Positions 32,271 through 40,814 of a DNA stretch of 64,000 nt are shown here, piece by piece. The position numbers and the translations under genes were made by a program. This stretch comes from Patescibacteria group bacterium. GTDB taxonomy: Bacteria; Patescibacteria; Paceibacteria; Paceibacterales; UBA10102. Each line of letters begins with the position of its first letter. Within the stretch, counting starts at the first letter, position 1. The DNA lies in NCBI GenBank assembly GCA_024239055.1, contig JANBVJ010000001.1, forward strand, positions 62,001 through 126,000. Reading direction: 5' to 3'. The notes under the pieces are model-generated. The model was not told the origin of the DNA, ran no database searches, and worked only from the letters and a program-made list of their open reading frames with translations.

Positions 32271-33467
32271 ATGGCAGCAGAAAAATTTGAAAGAAACAAG
32301 CCCCATGTAAATGTCGGAACCATCGGCCATGTTGACCATGGAAAGACTACATTAACGGCAGCTATTCTTCACTCTTTAAACCTATCTGGCCAGAAGGTGA
32401 AGTTAGAGAAGGTAGAAGATATTGACAAGGCTCCAGAGGAAAGGCAGCGTGGTATTACTATTGCCCTTCATCATTCAGAATATGAGACTGAGAAGCGTCA
32501 CTATGCTCACATTGACGCTCCAGGACACGCAGACTATATTAAGAACATGATTACAGGGGCAGCCCAAATGGATGCAGCTATATTAGTAGTTTCCGCTCCA
32601 GACGGCCCAATGCCTCAGACACGCGAGCACATTCTTTTGGCCCGCCAGGTTGGACTTCCAAATATTGTTGTTTTTCTAAACAAGACTGATATGGTGGATG
32701 ATCCTGAGATGATTGAGTTGGTGGAAGCTGAGATTCGTGAACTATTAACAAAGTATGAGTACCCTGGAGATAAAACTCCTATTATTAGAGGGTCAGCTCT
32801 AAAGGCTTTGGAGGCTACCTCAGTGGATGACGAGAATGTAAAGGCAATTCTGGAACTTACAAAGACTTTAGACGAGTACATTCCAGAACCCGTCCGTGAT
32901 ACAGACAAGCCGTTCTTAATGGCTGTAGAAGACGTCTTCTCAATTGAGGGAAGAGGAACTGTAGCTACAGGAAGAATTGAGAGAGGAACTGTTCATCCTA
33001 ATGACGAAGTTGAGATTGTTGGAATCCGTGACACTTCAAAGGCTGTAGTAGTTTCAGTAGAGATGTTTAACAAGATGTTAGACGAAGGAAGAGCCGGAGA
33101 CAACCTTGGAGCTTTGCTTCGTGGATTAAAGAAAGAAGACATTGAGAGAGGACAGGTCTTGGCAAAGCCAGGTTCTATTACTCCTCACACAGAGTTTGAG
33201 GCTGAGATTTATGTTTTGACTAAAGAGGAAGGTGGAAGGCATACTCCGTTCTTTAACGGATACAAGCCTCAGTTCTACTTTCGAACTACTGATGTAACAG
33301 GGGATTCAGCGTTGCCTGAAGGAACTGAGATGGTAATGCCTGGAGATACAGTTAATCTTACAATTAAACTTATTGTTCCAATTGCTATGGAGGAACAGCA
33401 AAGGTTTGCTATCAGAGAGGGTGGAAAGACAGTGGGAGCAGGGGTTGTAACTAAGGTTATTAAATAA
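32271..33467 (+). CDS. tuf: Elongation factor Tu
   Basis: 398 residues. GHVDHGKTTL (G1), RGITIALHHSEYET (switch I), DAPGHADYIKNMI (G3), NKTDMVDD (G4, with Thr where most have Cys), GSALKALE (G5), then domains 2 and 3. ITIALHHSEYE replaces the common ITISTAHVEYE, a small variation in switch I. Delivers aminoacyl-tRNA to the ribosome. Confidence 0.97.
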   Translation: MAAEKFERNKPHVNVGTIGHVDHGKTTLTAAILHSLNLSGQKVKLEKVEDIDKAPEERQRGITIALHHSEYETEKRHYAHIDAPGHADYIKNMITGAAQMDAAILVVSAPDGPMPQTREHILLARQVGLPNIVVFLNKTDMVDDPEMIELVEAEIRELLTKYEYPGDKTPIIRGSALKALEATSVDDENVKAILELTKTLDEYIPEPVRDTDKPFLMAVEDVFSIEGRGTVATGRIERGTVHPNDEVEIVGIRDTSKAVVVSVEMFNKMLDEGRAGDNLGALLRGLKKEDIERGQVLAKPGSITPHTEFEAEIYVLTKEEGGRHTPFFNGYKPQFYFRTTDVTGDSALPEGTEMVMPGDTVNLTIKLIVPIAMEEQQRFAIREGGKTVGAGVVTKVIK

Positions 33468-33481
33468 GCGTATGTGAATTT

Positions 33482-33512
33482 GGCGGGGGAGAGGGGACTT
33501 CTCCGCCCTTTT
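33482..33512 (+). terminator. Hairpin terminator/attenuator between tuf and rpsJ
   Basis: GGCGGGGGAG and CTTCTCCGCC form a 10-bp stem (two G-T pairs) with loop AGGGGA, followed by CTTTTC. It would reduce read-through from tuf to rpsJ. Confidence 0.7.
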
Positions 33513-33523
33513 CATAGAATACA

Positions 33524-33862
33524 ATGGCAGCAGCTAAAAAAAAGAAAAAAGAAGAGCAAGTATCACGGGTGAGAATAAAGATTTCAGCCTATGACCATAA
33601 GGTCATTGATGCCTCTTCAAAGCAGATAATAGATACCTTGTTAAGGCAAGGGGTGGACGCTGTTGGACCTATTCCTCTTCCTACTGAGAAAAGGAAGTAT
33701 ACTGTAAACCGTTCTTCCTTTGTTCATAAGGATGCACGGGAACAGTTTGAGATGAGAACGCATAAGAGACTTATTGATATCTTAAACCCTAACCCAAAGA
33801 TTATTGATTCCCTTACAAACTTAAATCTACCTGCTGGGGTGGATATAGAATTAAAGATGTAA
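33524..33862 (+). CDS. rpsJ: Ribosomal protein uS10
   Basis: 112 residues with a short lysine-rich N-terminal extension (MAAAKKKKKEEQVSR) before the normal RVRIKISAYDHKVID start. GPIPLPTEKRKYTVNRSSFVHK and THKRLIDI are diagnostic. Usually followed directly by rplC; here a terminator and a 7-kb island intervene. Confidence 0.96.
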   Translation: MAAAKKKKKEEQVSRVRIKISAYDHKVIDASSKQIIDTLLRQGVDAVGPIPLPTEKRKYTVNRSSFVHKDAREQFEMRTHKRLIDILNPNPKIIDSLTNLNLPAGVDIELKM

Positions 33863-33863
33863 G

Positions 33864-33885
33864 AGCCGCCTGTTGGCGGTTTTTA
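33864..33885 (+). terminator. Terminator after rpsJ
   Basis: GCCGCC-TGTT-GGCGGT hairpin followed by TTTT. Confidence 0.82.
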
Positions 33886-34057
33886 TGTAGAGTGATATAG
33901 AATATATGATGTGTGACATTTCAGCTTAAATATCGCCAAGAATGCATTTTTTTGGTATGATAAAGATATAAACCATCGTTATTGGGAGCATGATCTTTTT
34001 GAAATAAATGTTTCAATCAAAAGAATAATTTAATAGGCTTAGGTATATTTCTGAAAT
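33886..34057 (+). promoter_or_regulatory. Left boundary of the island, promoter and leader region
   Basis: A 172-nt AT-rich gap. TATAGAAT near 33896 and ATCGCCAAGAATGCATTTTTTTGG at about 33931-33954 resemble the promoter-plus-mini-hairpin leader pattern found four times at 52.4-54.1 kb. A second candidate -10 (TATATT, near 34046) lies just before the first island gene. No terminal repeats are visible by eye. Confidence 0.35.
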
Positions 34058-34909
34058 ATGATTTCACAAAAAATAACATTATTTCTCGTTGATGGTCTTC
34101 CAAAAGGAATTAGATCTGCAACTATTGATCAGTGGAATGGTAAAGTGGTGGCAGGGCCAAGAAATAAAATCAATGAGACAATTGAGCTTTTTGAGAAAAC
34201 TGGTGGGGGTTCGTGTATTTATTTTCTTATAGGTAAATCCAATGAAGGAGGTCTTCCTTCGGTTTATATTGGTGAATCTGACCAGATCGTTTCGAGGATC
34301 AAACAACATGATAAAAATAAAGAATGGTGGGAGGATGCTGTAATATTTTTTAGCCCAGATGGCTCATTAACCACTACTGGATCTAAGTATCTTGAAGCGA
34401 TTTGCATTGATGGTTTGCAAACCGCTGGTAGATCGATTCTGCAAAATTCTACCAAACCAACCACGAGACAAATACCATATGAAGATCTTAATGGTTTTCA
34501 GCATTTTTATGAAAATATTGTCTTACTACTTCCTTTGCTCGGCTATGATATTTTTGTAGGGAAAATTCATGAGAAGAAGATTAAAGGAAGTATAGTATTG
34601 TTTCTAAATAGAAAAAGTGTTAAAGCGGAAGCATTTTTAAGAGAAGATGGTCAGATACAAGTTTTGAAAGGGTCAACTGCTGTTTCTAAGATTACTCCAT
34701 CATTTGAAAAGCATCCGTACAAGTCTCTGCGCGAAGATCTAATTAAAATCGGAAAACTTGTCAGAGAAAAGGAATTTTATGAGTTTGTAGATGATTACAT
34801 TTTTAATAGTGCTAGTGCTGCTGGAGCAGTTATATTGGGAAACTCTACTAATGGCACTATTGAATGGAAAAATGAAAATGGTAAGACATTAAAAGAAATT
34901 CTAAGTTAG
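34058..34909 (+). CDS. GIY-YIG nuclease-domain protein with DUF4357
   Basis: 283 residues. Residues about 51-130 match the GIY-YIG fold (CIYFLIG, then VYIGES and VSRIKQHDKN), followed by WWEDAVIFFS. Residues about 235-283 match DUF4357 (SASAAGAVILGNSTNGTIEW then NGKTLKE), a module often appended to nucleases and methyltransferases of restriction systems. The catalytic Arg-like position is present (SRIKQH), so nuclease activity is plausible. First gene of a five-gene run; the next starts 9 nt downstream. Confidence 0.78.
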   Translation: MISQKITLFLVDGLPKGIRSATIDQWNGKVVAGPRNKINETIELFEKTGGGSCIYFLIGKSNEGGLPSVYIGESDQIVSRIKQHDKNKEWWEDAVIFFSPDGSLTTTGSKYLEAICIDGLQTAGRSILQNSTKPTTRQIPYEDLNGFQHFYENIVLLLPLLGYDIFVGKIHEKKIKGSIVLFLNRKSVKAEAFLREDGQIQVLKGSTAVSKITPSFEKHPYKSLREDLIKIGKLVREKEFYEFVDDYIFNSASAAGAVILGNSTNGTIEWKNENGKTLKEILS

Positions 34910-34918
34910 AAATCATAA

Positions 34919-36283
34919 ATGAATAAAAAAAGCAGTATACAAAAAATATCAGTTATTGTTCCGAAAAATCCGTTTGTACAACCGGAGTTGCAGGGAATAA
35001 AACATTGTTTAGCAGCGTTGAATGTAGAAAAATTGATGGAGTGGTGGCCGGGTCAACCACACACTCCACATCGGGATCCGAAAAAAGTTCTTGAGATTCA
35101 GCGATCTTTAGATTGGAAGCGAGTAGTACAGATTGCATCGTATTTACTTCAAGAAGAGATTATTGATGCTCCCAACAAGCTCGATAAATATTTCCGAAAA
35201 ATATATGAACCAAAGAAATTAGAACCTGGTCGGGAGTGGCCACCAAGAGTACAAAAAGTTGTAGGTTTTGAGAGAAGCGAATATCCAACATTCTCGAACG
35301 TACTCCTACATGTAAATGGAGCTAGTATTGAACCAATTAAGAGTAGAGTTGGCGATACAGCCAAGCTTACTTTTGATGAAGAAAATAAAGATCTTCATTT
35401 TTCTGTAATTGATGGTCAGCATAGAATAAATGGAGCATATTTAGCAATGAAGATACGTCAGGAAAAGAAGCCACAAGAAAGATGGGAAATCCCAGCAGAG
35501 ATATTCCTTGATTTGGATAAAATAAATGAACCACCACGACATCAGGCTCAGATATTTATTGATGTTAATTTTTATCAAAAAAAGGTAGATCGTTCTCTTG
35601 TAGCAGATCTGTTTCCAACTGCTCGTGGTAAAAGAGGTCCGTTAGATGATAAAGAGAGGGCTCAAGATATTGGACGTAAACTCATGCTTGAGATTGGACC
35701 ATTAGTTGGTATGATCCAGATTCCTGGCATTAAATTTGGAGTGAAAGATGTCGTAACCTTAGCGACACTTAATTCAGCTATTGAAGATGTTTTAGAATCT
35801 ATGACTACAGTAAATATAAATAGCCTCGAAGAACAAACGGAGTTTCTGGCACAATGTTTAGGTGCTTGGTTAGAGGCTACAGGGCGCAAACACAATATAG
35901 ATATTTCAGAAAAACTCGATCCAAGTAATGTTGCATATCAAGGACGGGTGCTTGTATCATTCCTTACGCTCTTACCTGCCTGTATCTGGATATTGAAAAA
36001 GGATAATGCGGTTCTTATCTCTGATGAAGCTAAAGAGAAGCTTGTAAAATGGTTGCAAGGTCTGATGAAACGAGCTGGATTATTAGAAAAGGATAAGTTT
36101 ATTGCAAAGGAAAGATTTAAGAAAAAAGGTTATCTTGGAAGTGGGGGCATTGGAAGATTTCGAGATACGCTTTGGGCGACTACTATCGGAATGAAATCAG
36201 TGACTAGACTTTCTATAGAAGAAATAAATCAGAGGGCTGAAGTAAATAAATCTAAAGTATATATGCAGTTAACACAATCATGA
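34919..36283 (+). CDS. DGQHR-domain protein (DndB-related)
   Basis: 454 residues. The motif DGQHR (165-169) in HFSVIDGQHRINGAYLAM defines the family, followed by FIDVNFYQKKVDRSLV. DGQHR proteins include DndB, the regulator of DNA phosphorothioation, and occur in other DNA modification and defence loci. No dndA, C, D or E genes are seen here, so the partner chemistry would be methylation rather than sulfur. The stop overlaps the next start (ATGA). Confidence 0.8.
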   Translation: MNKKSSIQKISVIVPKNPFVQPELQGIKHCLAALNVEKLMEWWPGQPHTPHRDPKKVLEIQRSLDWKRVVQIASYLLQEEIIDAPNKLDKYFRKIYEPKKLEPGREWPPRVQKVVGFERSEYPTFSNVLLHVNGASIEPIKSRVGDTAKLTFDEENKDLHFSVIDGQHRINGAYLAMKIRQEKKPQERWEIPAEIFLDLDKINEPPRHQAQIFIDVNFYQKKVDRSLVADLFPTARGKRGPLDDKERAQDIGRKLMLEIGPLVGMIQIPGIKFGVKDVVTLATLNSAIEDVLESMTTVNINSLEEQTEFLAQCLGAWLEATGRKHNIDISEKLDPSNVAYQGRVLVSFLTLLPACIWILKKDNAVLISDEAKEKLVKWLQGLMKRAGLLEKDKFIAKERFKKKGYLGSGGIGRFRDTLWATTIGMKSVTRLSIEEINQRAEVNKSKVYMQLTQS

Positions 36284-37137
36284 ATATCGATGAGCAATTT
36301 AAGGATCGATTAACTGCAACCTTTCGACCATTAAATACTGTGCCAGCAAGTCGGACATTTCCTGCTCCAGCAACGCTAGCAGATTCTTTAAGAAGAATAA
36401 TTCCTCGAGCTGGTATGCCAACTAGAAGTGTTACTCCACAATTTGCAGCATATTTTGGAACCGCTGCTGTTGAAATTTGGCACCGTAGTGTCCATAGCTT
36501 TATGATATCGGCATCACTTACCGAGGCGAGTCCTATCTGGGCATCAGTTAGTGGATATTATTCTAGTCACTATTCAGTGAGAGGTATAGCACATCTGCTT
36601 GGTTATTTTTATCTATTCACTCGTAAGATAGTAGCCAAATTGGAATTAGGTGTACGTGGTGGTTATACTTGTTCATTTTCGAGAAGACCTCGAGATATTA
36701 GTCCTGGGGGAGAGCATCAATTGTATTGGGCTTTAGTCAAAAGAAATCCTGTTTTTATAGCCGATCCAATTTTTACAGAAAATAGGTATGAAATAGATGA
36801 ATCTGATGCTGCTCATCGAAATTTTGCAAATTATACAGATCATATTTGTAGACACCCTATTTTTCATCCATTAGATGAACGTTCCATTAAGACACGTGTT
36901 GATCAGATTTCAAAAATAATCCTTGATGATGCACCTATTCCAAGGTTAAGTGAATTTCCTGATGTAGAATACGTACAGTTAATTGCATACCATAGAATTG
37001 TAAGTTTTCGGAAGATTCTTGATAATGTATTGGGTGATGACAATAGATTTTGGAAGGTGCATAGGAATCCTTCGTTTGCTACGGAATTTATGGATTTTCA
37101 ACTAATAGAAGGAAGTGGTCTTTCTCAACCAAGTTAA
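36280..37137 (+). CDS. Island protein of unknown family, 285 residues
   Basis: No family recognised. Soluble, helix-rich, with an N-terminal disordered Pro/Thr stretch (about 14-35). It has many aromatic and histidine residues: EIWHRSVHSFMISASLTEAS, YYSSHYSVRGIAHLLGYFYLF and HICRHPIFHPLDERS. It is translationally coupled to the DGQHR gene by a 4-nt overlap and followed by the methyltransferase 9 nt later, so it is very likely a component of the same system. Confidence 0.62.
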   Translation: MNIDEQFKDRLTATFRPLNTVPASRTFPAPATLADSLRRIIPRAGMPTRSVTPQFAAYFGTAAVEIWHRSVHSFMISASLTEASPIWASVSGYYSSHYSVRGIAHLLGYFYLFTRKIVAKLELGVRGGYTCSFSRRPRDISPGGEHQLYWALVKRNPVFIADPIFTENRYEIDESDAAHRNFANYTDHICRHPIFHPLDERSIKTRVDQISKIILDDAPIPRLSEFPDVEYVQLIAYHRIVSFRKILDNVLGDDNRFWKVHRNPSFATEFMDFQLIEGSGLSQPS

Positions 37138-37146
37138 CATATAGAT

Positions 37147-38295
37147 ATGAAATACATGGGATCAAAACGTTATATGTTGAACAACGGTTTAGGAATGTTG
37201 ATCAAGAAAAGAATTATTGACTATAATCGATTCGTGGATCTTTTTTGTGGTGCTGGCTATGTTTCTTATTTTGTTGCAGAAAATTTTTCTCTTCCTGTGC
37301 TTGCCTCGGATCTTCAAGTATATGCGACTACATTAACTGGGGCGGTTATAGAAAGAACTAGCGTAGTTAATACAGATAAATTAGAATCCGTCTGGATAAA
37401 TATAGCGGAAGGAGCATTAAAAAAATCAGAACTATATAAACGAGCGAAGCTAGTTGAATCCAGAAATGTTAATAAAATAGAGATTCTTGTAAAAAAAAGC
37501 AGATTACTTTGTGGCTCAACTAAGAGTAATATAGGACCGATTTGGAAGGCATACGGCGGTCATTATTTTAGCCCTACTCAAGCGCTGGCAATTGATTATT
37601 TAATTAAAAATATTCCAAGCAAATCTAAAGTAGAAAGAACTCTATGTTTGGCAGCTCTTGTTGACGCCGCTAGTAAATGTGTGGCTTCTCCTGGACATAC
37701 CGCGCAACCATTTCAACCTACTCATGGGGCCAAAAAATTTCTCTATCAATCCTGGCAACTCGATCTTTTTCAAGAAACCAAGGAGGCCCTCAAGAAACTT
37801 TCTCAATTAAAAGCACAAAGGAGGGGTCGTGTTGTAACATGTGCAGCAGAAGATTTAATTGGGCAACTTAGTTCCCGCGATTTGATTTTTATTGACCCGC
37901 CATACTCTGGTGTTCAATATAGTCGTTTTTACCATGTATTAGAAACTATCGCTCGCAAACAGTGTGGTCTAGTTGAGGGTGTAGGAAGATATCCCTCCCT
38001 TGTAGAAAGACCTCAGTCTGCTTATAGTAACAAAAGTACATCTGGAGAAGTATTAAAAAATCTAATGGAGAAAATTGCAAGAAAGAAAGCATCTGTTATT
38101 TTTACTTTTCCTAATAAGGAGTGTAGTAATGGTTTATCTGGAAAAACAATAAAAGAGATAGTAAAGACTTGGTTCCATATTGAAGAAGAGTGTATTCATG
38201 GGTATTTTAGCACCTTAGGGGGTAATAATAAAAAGGATAATAGACCATACAGGCAAAAATCAGAAGAGTTATTATTATTTTTGAAACCAAGGTAA
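37147..38295 (+). CDS. D12-class N6-adenine DNA methyltransferase
   Basis: 382 residues. MKYMGSKRYML start, motif I FVDLFCGAGYVSYFV (29-43) and catalytic motif IV DPPYSGVQYSRFYHVLE (250-266) fit the alpha/D12 adenine-methyltransferase class. The region between the motifs (about 60-240) would carry target recognition. Works with S-adenosylmethionine on a specific sequence. Neighbouring PD-(D/E)XK-like gene starts 19 nt downstream, the layout of a type II restriction-modification pair. Confidence 0.88.
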   Translation: MKYMGSKRYMLNNGLGMLIKKRIIDYNRFVDLFCGAGYVSYFVAENFSLPVLASDLQVYATTLTGAVIERTSVVNTDKLESVWINIAEGALKKSELYKRAKLVESRNVNKIEILVKKSRLLCGSTKSNIGPIWKAYGGHYFSPTQALAIDYLIKNIPSKSKVERTLCLAALVDAASKCVASPGHTAQPFQPTHGAKKFLYQSWQLDLFQETKEALKKLSQLKAQRRGRVVTCAAEDLIGQLSSRDLIFIDPPYSGVQYSRFYHVLETIARKQCGLVEGVGRYPSLVERPQSAYSNKSTSGEVLKNLMEKIARKKASVIFTFPNKECSNGLSGKTIKEIVKTWFHIEEECIHGYFSTLGGNNKKDNRPYRQKSEELLLFLKPR

Positions 38296-38314
38296 TATTT
38301 ATAAGAATAAATCT

Positions 38315-38998
38315 ATGCCTTCTAAAACTCCTAAAAAATTGAAGGATTTTGCAACGAAACGGTTTTCAAGAATCGTCAAAGAACTTATAGAATTTCATTC
38401 AGGAAGAACGACTCTTCCTATCGGAGCGCAAAGTTGGGAAGAGTTGATTTGGGCAACTTTGGCATTCATGTATGGTCAAGATAAGGTTGACTGGGATCCA
38501 CAATCTCACGAGAAAAGCGTGGATGTGAGAGTGAAGATTGGCAAACGTACACTTGCTATTTCTGCAAAAGCAGGGGTTGTCAAAAATGACACTCTCAGTA
38601 TTTCTTCATATCGTCTTACAACTTTTGATAATTTGAAGGAAAAACTGCAATTTATAGAAAAACAACATAATACTTTTGACTCTTACCTAATTTGTGCACG
38701 AAAAATAACAAAAACTAGTCGTACCTATTCTGTGATAAAAACTACGCCACAAAAAATGGCGCCTCAGTGGCTTGTTGATCCAAAGAATTGGGTAAAGATG
38801 AAAACAGGTTACGAACTTAAATCCAAGTTTGATTTTTCGGCTAAGATTGTATCTAAAATGTCAGAGCAGCTCTGGTATTCAATTCCACTAAATTATTTTT
38901 CACAAGCAGAGATTCTCGTTACTATCAGTGTACAAAATAAAGACTTAGGTAGAGGGCTACTGGATTTTCTTCAAGAAAAGTTTTCACAAAATACTTAA
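38315..38998 (+). CDS. Predicted restriction endonuclease, PD-(D/E)XK-like
   Basis: 227 residues. The central part reads VDWDPQSHEKSVDVRVKIG then TLAISAKAGVV, an acidic residue (Asp about 70) followed about 14 residues later by a beta-strand ending S-A-K, which resembles the D-x(n)-(E/S)-x-K core of restriction enzymes. The rest is alpha/beta and highly basic at the start. No exact family match is claimed. Placed between two methyltransferase genes and ending 15 nt from the convergent LexA-methyltransferase gene. Confidence 0.6.
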   Translation: MPSKTPKKLKDFATKRFSRIVKELIEFHSGRTTLPIGAQSWEELIWATLAFMYGQDKVDWDPQSHEKSVDVRVKIGKRTLAISAKAGVVKNDTLSISSYRLTTFDNLKEKLQFIEKQHNTFDSYLICARKITKTSRTYSVIKTTPQKMAPQWLVDPKNWVKMKTGYELKSKFDFSAKIVSKMSEQLWYSIPLNYFSQAEILVTISVQNKDLGRGLLDFLQEKFSQNT

Positions 38999-39013
38999 CG
39001 GAGTAGATAAGTA

Positions 39014-40546
39014 TTAGAATAGGCGCGGTAAGCTTTTTGTCTCCAACAGCCATTTCTTTGCAATCTTGATATAGTCAGGGTTGAGCTCAAATCCTATATA
39101 AGATAGTCCTAGTTCTTTAGCTGCAACACATTCAGATCCTGTACCAACAAAAGGTACAAGAATAACAGCATCTTTTTTAGGCATTGCCGACTGTATAAGT
39201 TTTTTTGATAATTCAAGAGGTTTTTGAGTGGGGTGTTTCATAGTTTCATGGTCTTTATGTAGTTTGAGTTTTTTAGGTTCTAAAACTTTATTACATGTTT
39301 TACATATAAACCATCTTTCGTTTACACCAGCTCCCCCAGCAAGTGCTGGAATTTTAATAACGTCTCTTGGTAGTGCGCCAGACTCATGAGCTTTATATAT
39401 GGTTTCTTTACCATTTGTACTAAATCTTCCTGGAGTCCCAACTCTAATTTTACCCGCAGCTCCATTTAGGAATCCTTCTGTGTAAGGTTCTCTAACGGCA
39501 TCACGGTTAAAGGTTGGTTTATCTTTCCAGCAACAAATAATTGATTCATGACTTCTTTGCCAGAAATTTAAAGAAGCAACATTTTTGTTTGTGTAATGCC
39601 AAATTAACCATCTTTTATGAATAGGTATTTCAACTGATAAATATGCAAGAGTTTCACTAAATCCATAAATGAACATTGTGCCATTTGGTTTCATAACTCG
39701 TATACATGCATCAATCCAGTTTTTGCACCATTCTATGTATTCAAAAAGTTCTCTTTTATCGGAATTATTTCCAAAGTCTTTACCAATATTATATGGTGGA
39801 TCAACGATTATGATATCGCAACTATTCTTTGGTAGTTTTTTTAACTCTTTAAGTGCATCACATTGGATTATTTTATTTAATGGTAGTTTAGTGTATTCTT
39901 TTATCTTTTTTTTAAAGATGATTTTTTTGGATGATAATTCCTTTTTATTTTTTATAATTCCAAAAACTATACCTTGTATAGTAAGATCTTGATCTTTATT
40001 AATAATAATTGGCTTCATCCGCTTATTAGCTGGCTGAAGGCGTATTTGTCCTTTTTCTTTATAGAATTTCTTTAGTGTTACTTCGTAATTATCAATTAAA
40101 GCAACTACATTTTGTCCATTTTCAGCCATGTCTTGTTGCTTGATTAAGATTACGTCTCCATCATTAATATTTTCATTAACCATACTATTACCAGTTACGC
40201 GTAATGCGTAGAATTCACCAGATCTTGGTAATCTATTTTTTGGAACACCAATATACTCTTTATTCTCTATGGCTTCTATTGGTTCTCCTGCAGCTATAAG
40301 TCCGATCATAGGAATACGTACTAAACTAGATTCTTGTGTCTTTCCAGATATTTCTATGCCTCGTGTTTGATAGTCTAGTTTATTTATATATCCTTTTTCT
40401 TTTAGTTCATTAATATGTTCATGAACAGTTGATCTTGAGGATAGCTTAAAGTGTTTTCTAATATCTTCAAGAGAAGGGGAATACCCTTTTGACTTTATAA
40501 ATCTTTCTATGTATTCAAGTGTTTCTTTTTGTTTTTTGGTTAGCAT
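39014..40546 (-). CDS. LexA repressor fused to a DNA methyltransferase
   Basis: 510 residues in one frame. Residues 1-66 are a LexA winged helix (KKQKETLEYIERFIKSKGYS, SSRSTVHEHINELKEKGYI). Residues about 75-200 are the S24 self-cleavage domain with cleavage pair Ala86-Gly87 (GLIAAGEP), nucleophile Ser121 (VTGNSMVNENINDGD) and base Lys159 (EVTLKKF). After a lysine-rich linker, residues about 222-510 are an amino-methyltransferase with catalytic motif DPPYNIG (249-255) preceding the SAM-binding motif FVGTGSECVAAKELG (466-480), the beta-class order. CKTCNKVLEP (415-424) plus His430 and His433 resemble a zinc finger inserted in the target-recognition part. Every LexA catalytic residue is kept, so DNA damage could release or inactivate the methyltransferase. 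Confidence 0.9.
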   Translation of the reverse strand: MLTKKQKETLEYIERFIKSKGYSPSLEDIRKHFKLSSRSTVHEHINELKEKGYINKLDYQTRGIEISGKTQESSLVRIPMIGLIAAGEPIEAIENKEYIGVPKNRLPRSGEFYALRVTGNSMVNENINDGDVILIKQQDMAENGQNVVALIDNYEVTLKKFYKEKGQIRLQPANKRMKPIIINKDQDLTIQGIVFGIIKNKKELSSKKIIFKKKIKEYTKLPLNKIIQCDALKELKKLPKNSCDIIIVDPPYNIGKDFGNNSDKRELFEYIEWCKNWIDACIRVMKPNGTMFIYGFSETLAYLSVEIPIHKRWLIWHYTNKNVASLNFWQRSHESIICCWKDKPTFNRDAVREPYTEGFLNGAAGKIRVGTPGRFSTNGKETIYKAHESGALPRDVIKIPALAGGAGVNERWFICKTCNKVLEPKKLKLHKDHETMKHPTQKPLELSKKLIQSAMPKKDAVILVPFVGTGSECVAAKELGLSYIGFELNPDYIKIAKKWLLETKSLPRLF

Positions 40547-40553
40547 AATTTGC

Positions 40554-40580
40554 AGTATATTATTCTATCTGTTATTATAC
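40554..40580. promoter_or_regulatory. Divergent promoter region with candidate LexA-type operator
   Basis: GTATATTA (40555-40562) and TATTATAC (40573-40580) form an inverted repeat with 10-nt spacer. The left arm overlaps the minus-strand -10 box TATACT (40554-40559), 7 nt from the LexA-methyltransferase ATG. The right arm could be a plus-strand -10. Autoregulation by the LexA part is inferred. Confidence 0.45.
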
Positions 40581-40591
40581 CCGTACAGAAG

Positions 40592-40611
40592 CAGGACATC
40601 AAGGATGCCTG
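40592..40611 (+). promoter_or_regulatory. Leader hairpin upstream of the small basic gene
   Basis: CAGGACATC and GATGCCTG pair around AAG. Downstream, AAAGGTCGCTGAAAA resembles the leader of the DUF5679 gene at 23754. Confidence 0.4.
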
Positions 40612-40654
40612 TGGAAAATTAAAGGTCGCTGAAAAATGCTATTTAATTAAATTT

Positions 40655-40795
40655 ATGGCACATCCAAAGACAACAGGTAAAAAAGCAGCAACTGCAGCAA
40701 GTAAAACTTTACGAGATGGAAGAACTTCTCGTACTTCAAAAACTGCTGCAGGGAGTTCTTTGTCTCAGAAGCACGGAAGAAAGAGCAAGAGATAA
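40655..40795 (+). CDS. Small basic Lys/Ala/Ser-rich protein
   Basis: 46 residues: MAHPKTTGKKAATAASKTL, RDGRTSRTSKTAAGSSLSQK, then GRKSKR. Histone-H1-tail-like composition, with a SKTAAGSSLSQ motif I recall from small hypothetical proteins in diverse bacteria. Probably binds nucleic acid. The ATG at 40655 is chosen because upstream in-frame residues do not look coding and a leader is present. It marks the right edge of the island. Confidence 0.65.
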   Translation: MAHPKTTGKKAATAASKTLRDGRTSRTSKTAAGSSLSQKHGRKSKR

Positions 40796-40814
40796 TTGAA
40801 AAAAGTTTTCCGAA

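Noticed and set aside
34919..36283. Complete Dnd phosphorothioation system
   Set aside because: Only a DGQHR protein is found; DndA, DndC, DndD and DndE-like sequences are absent.
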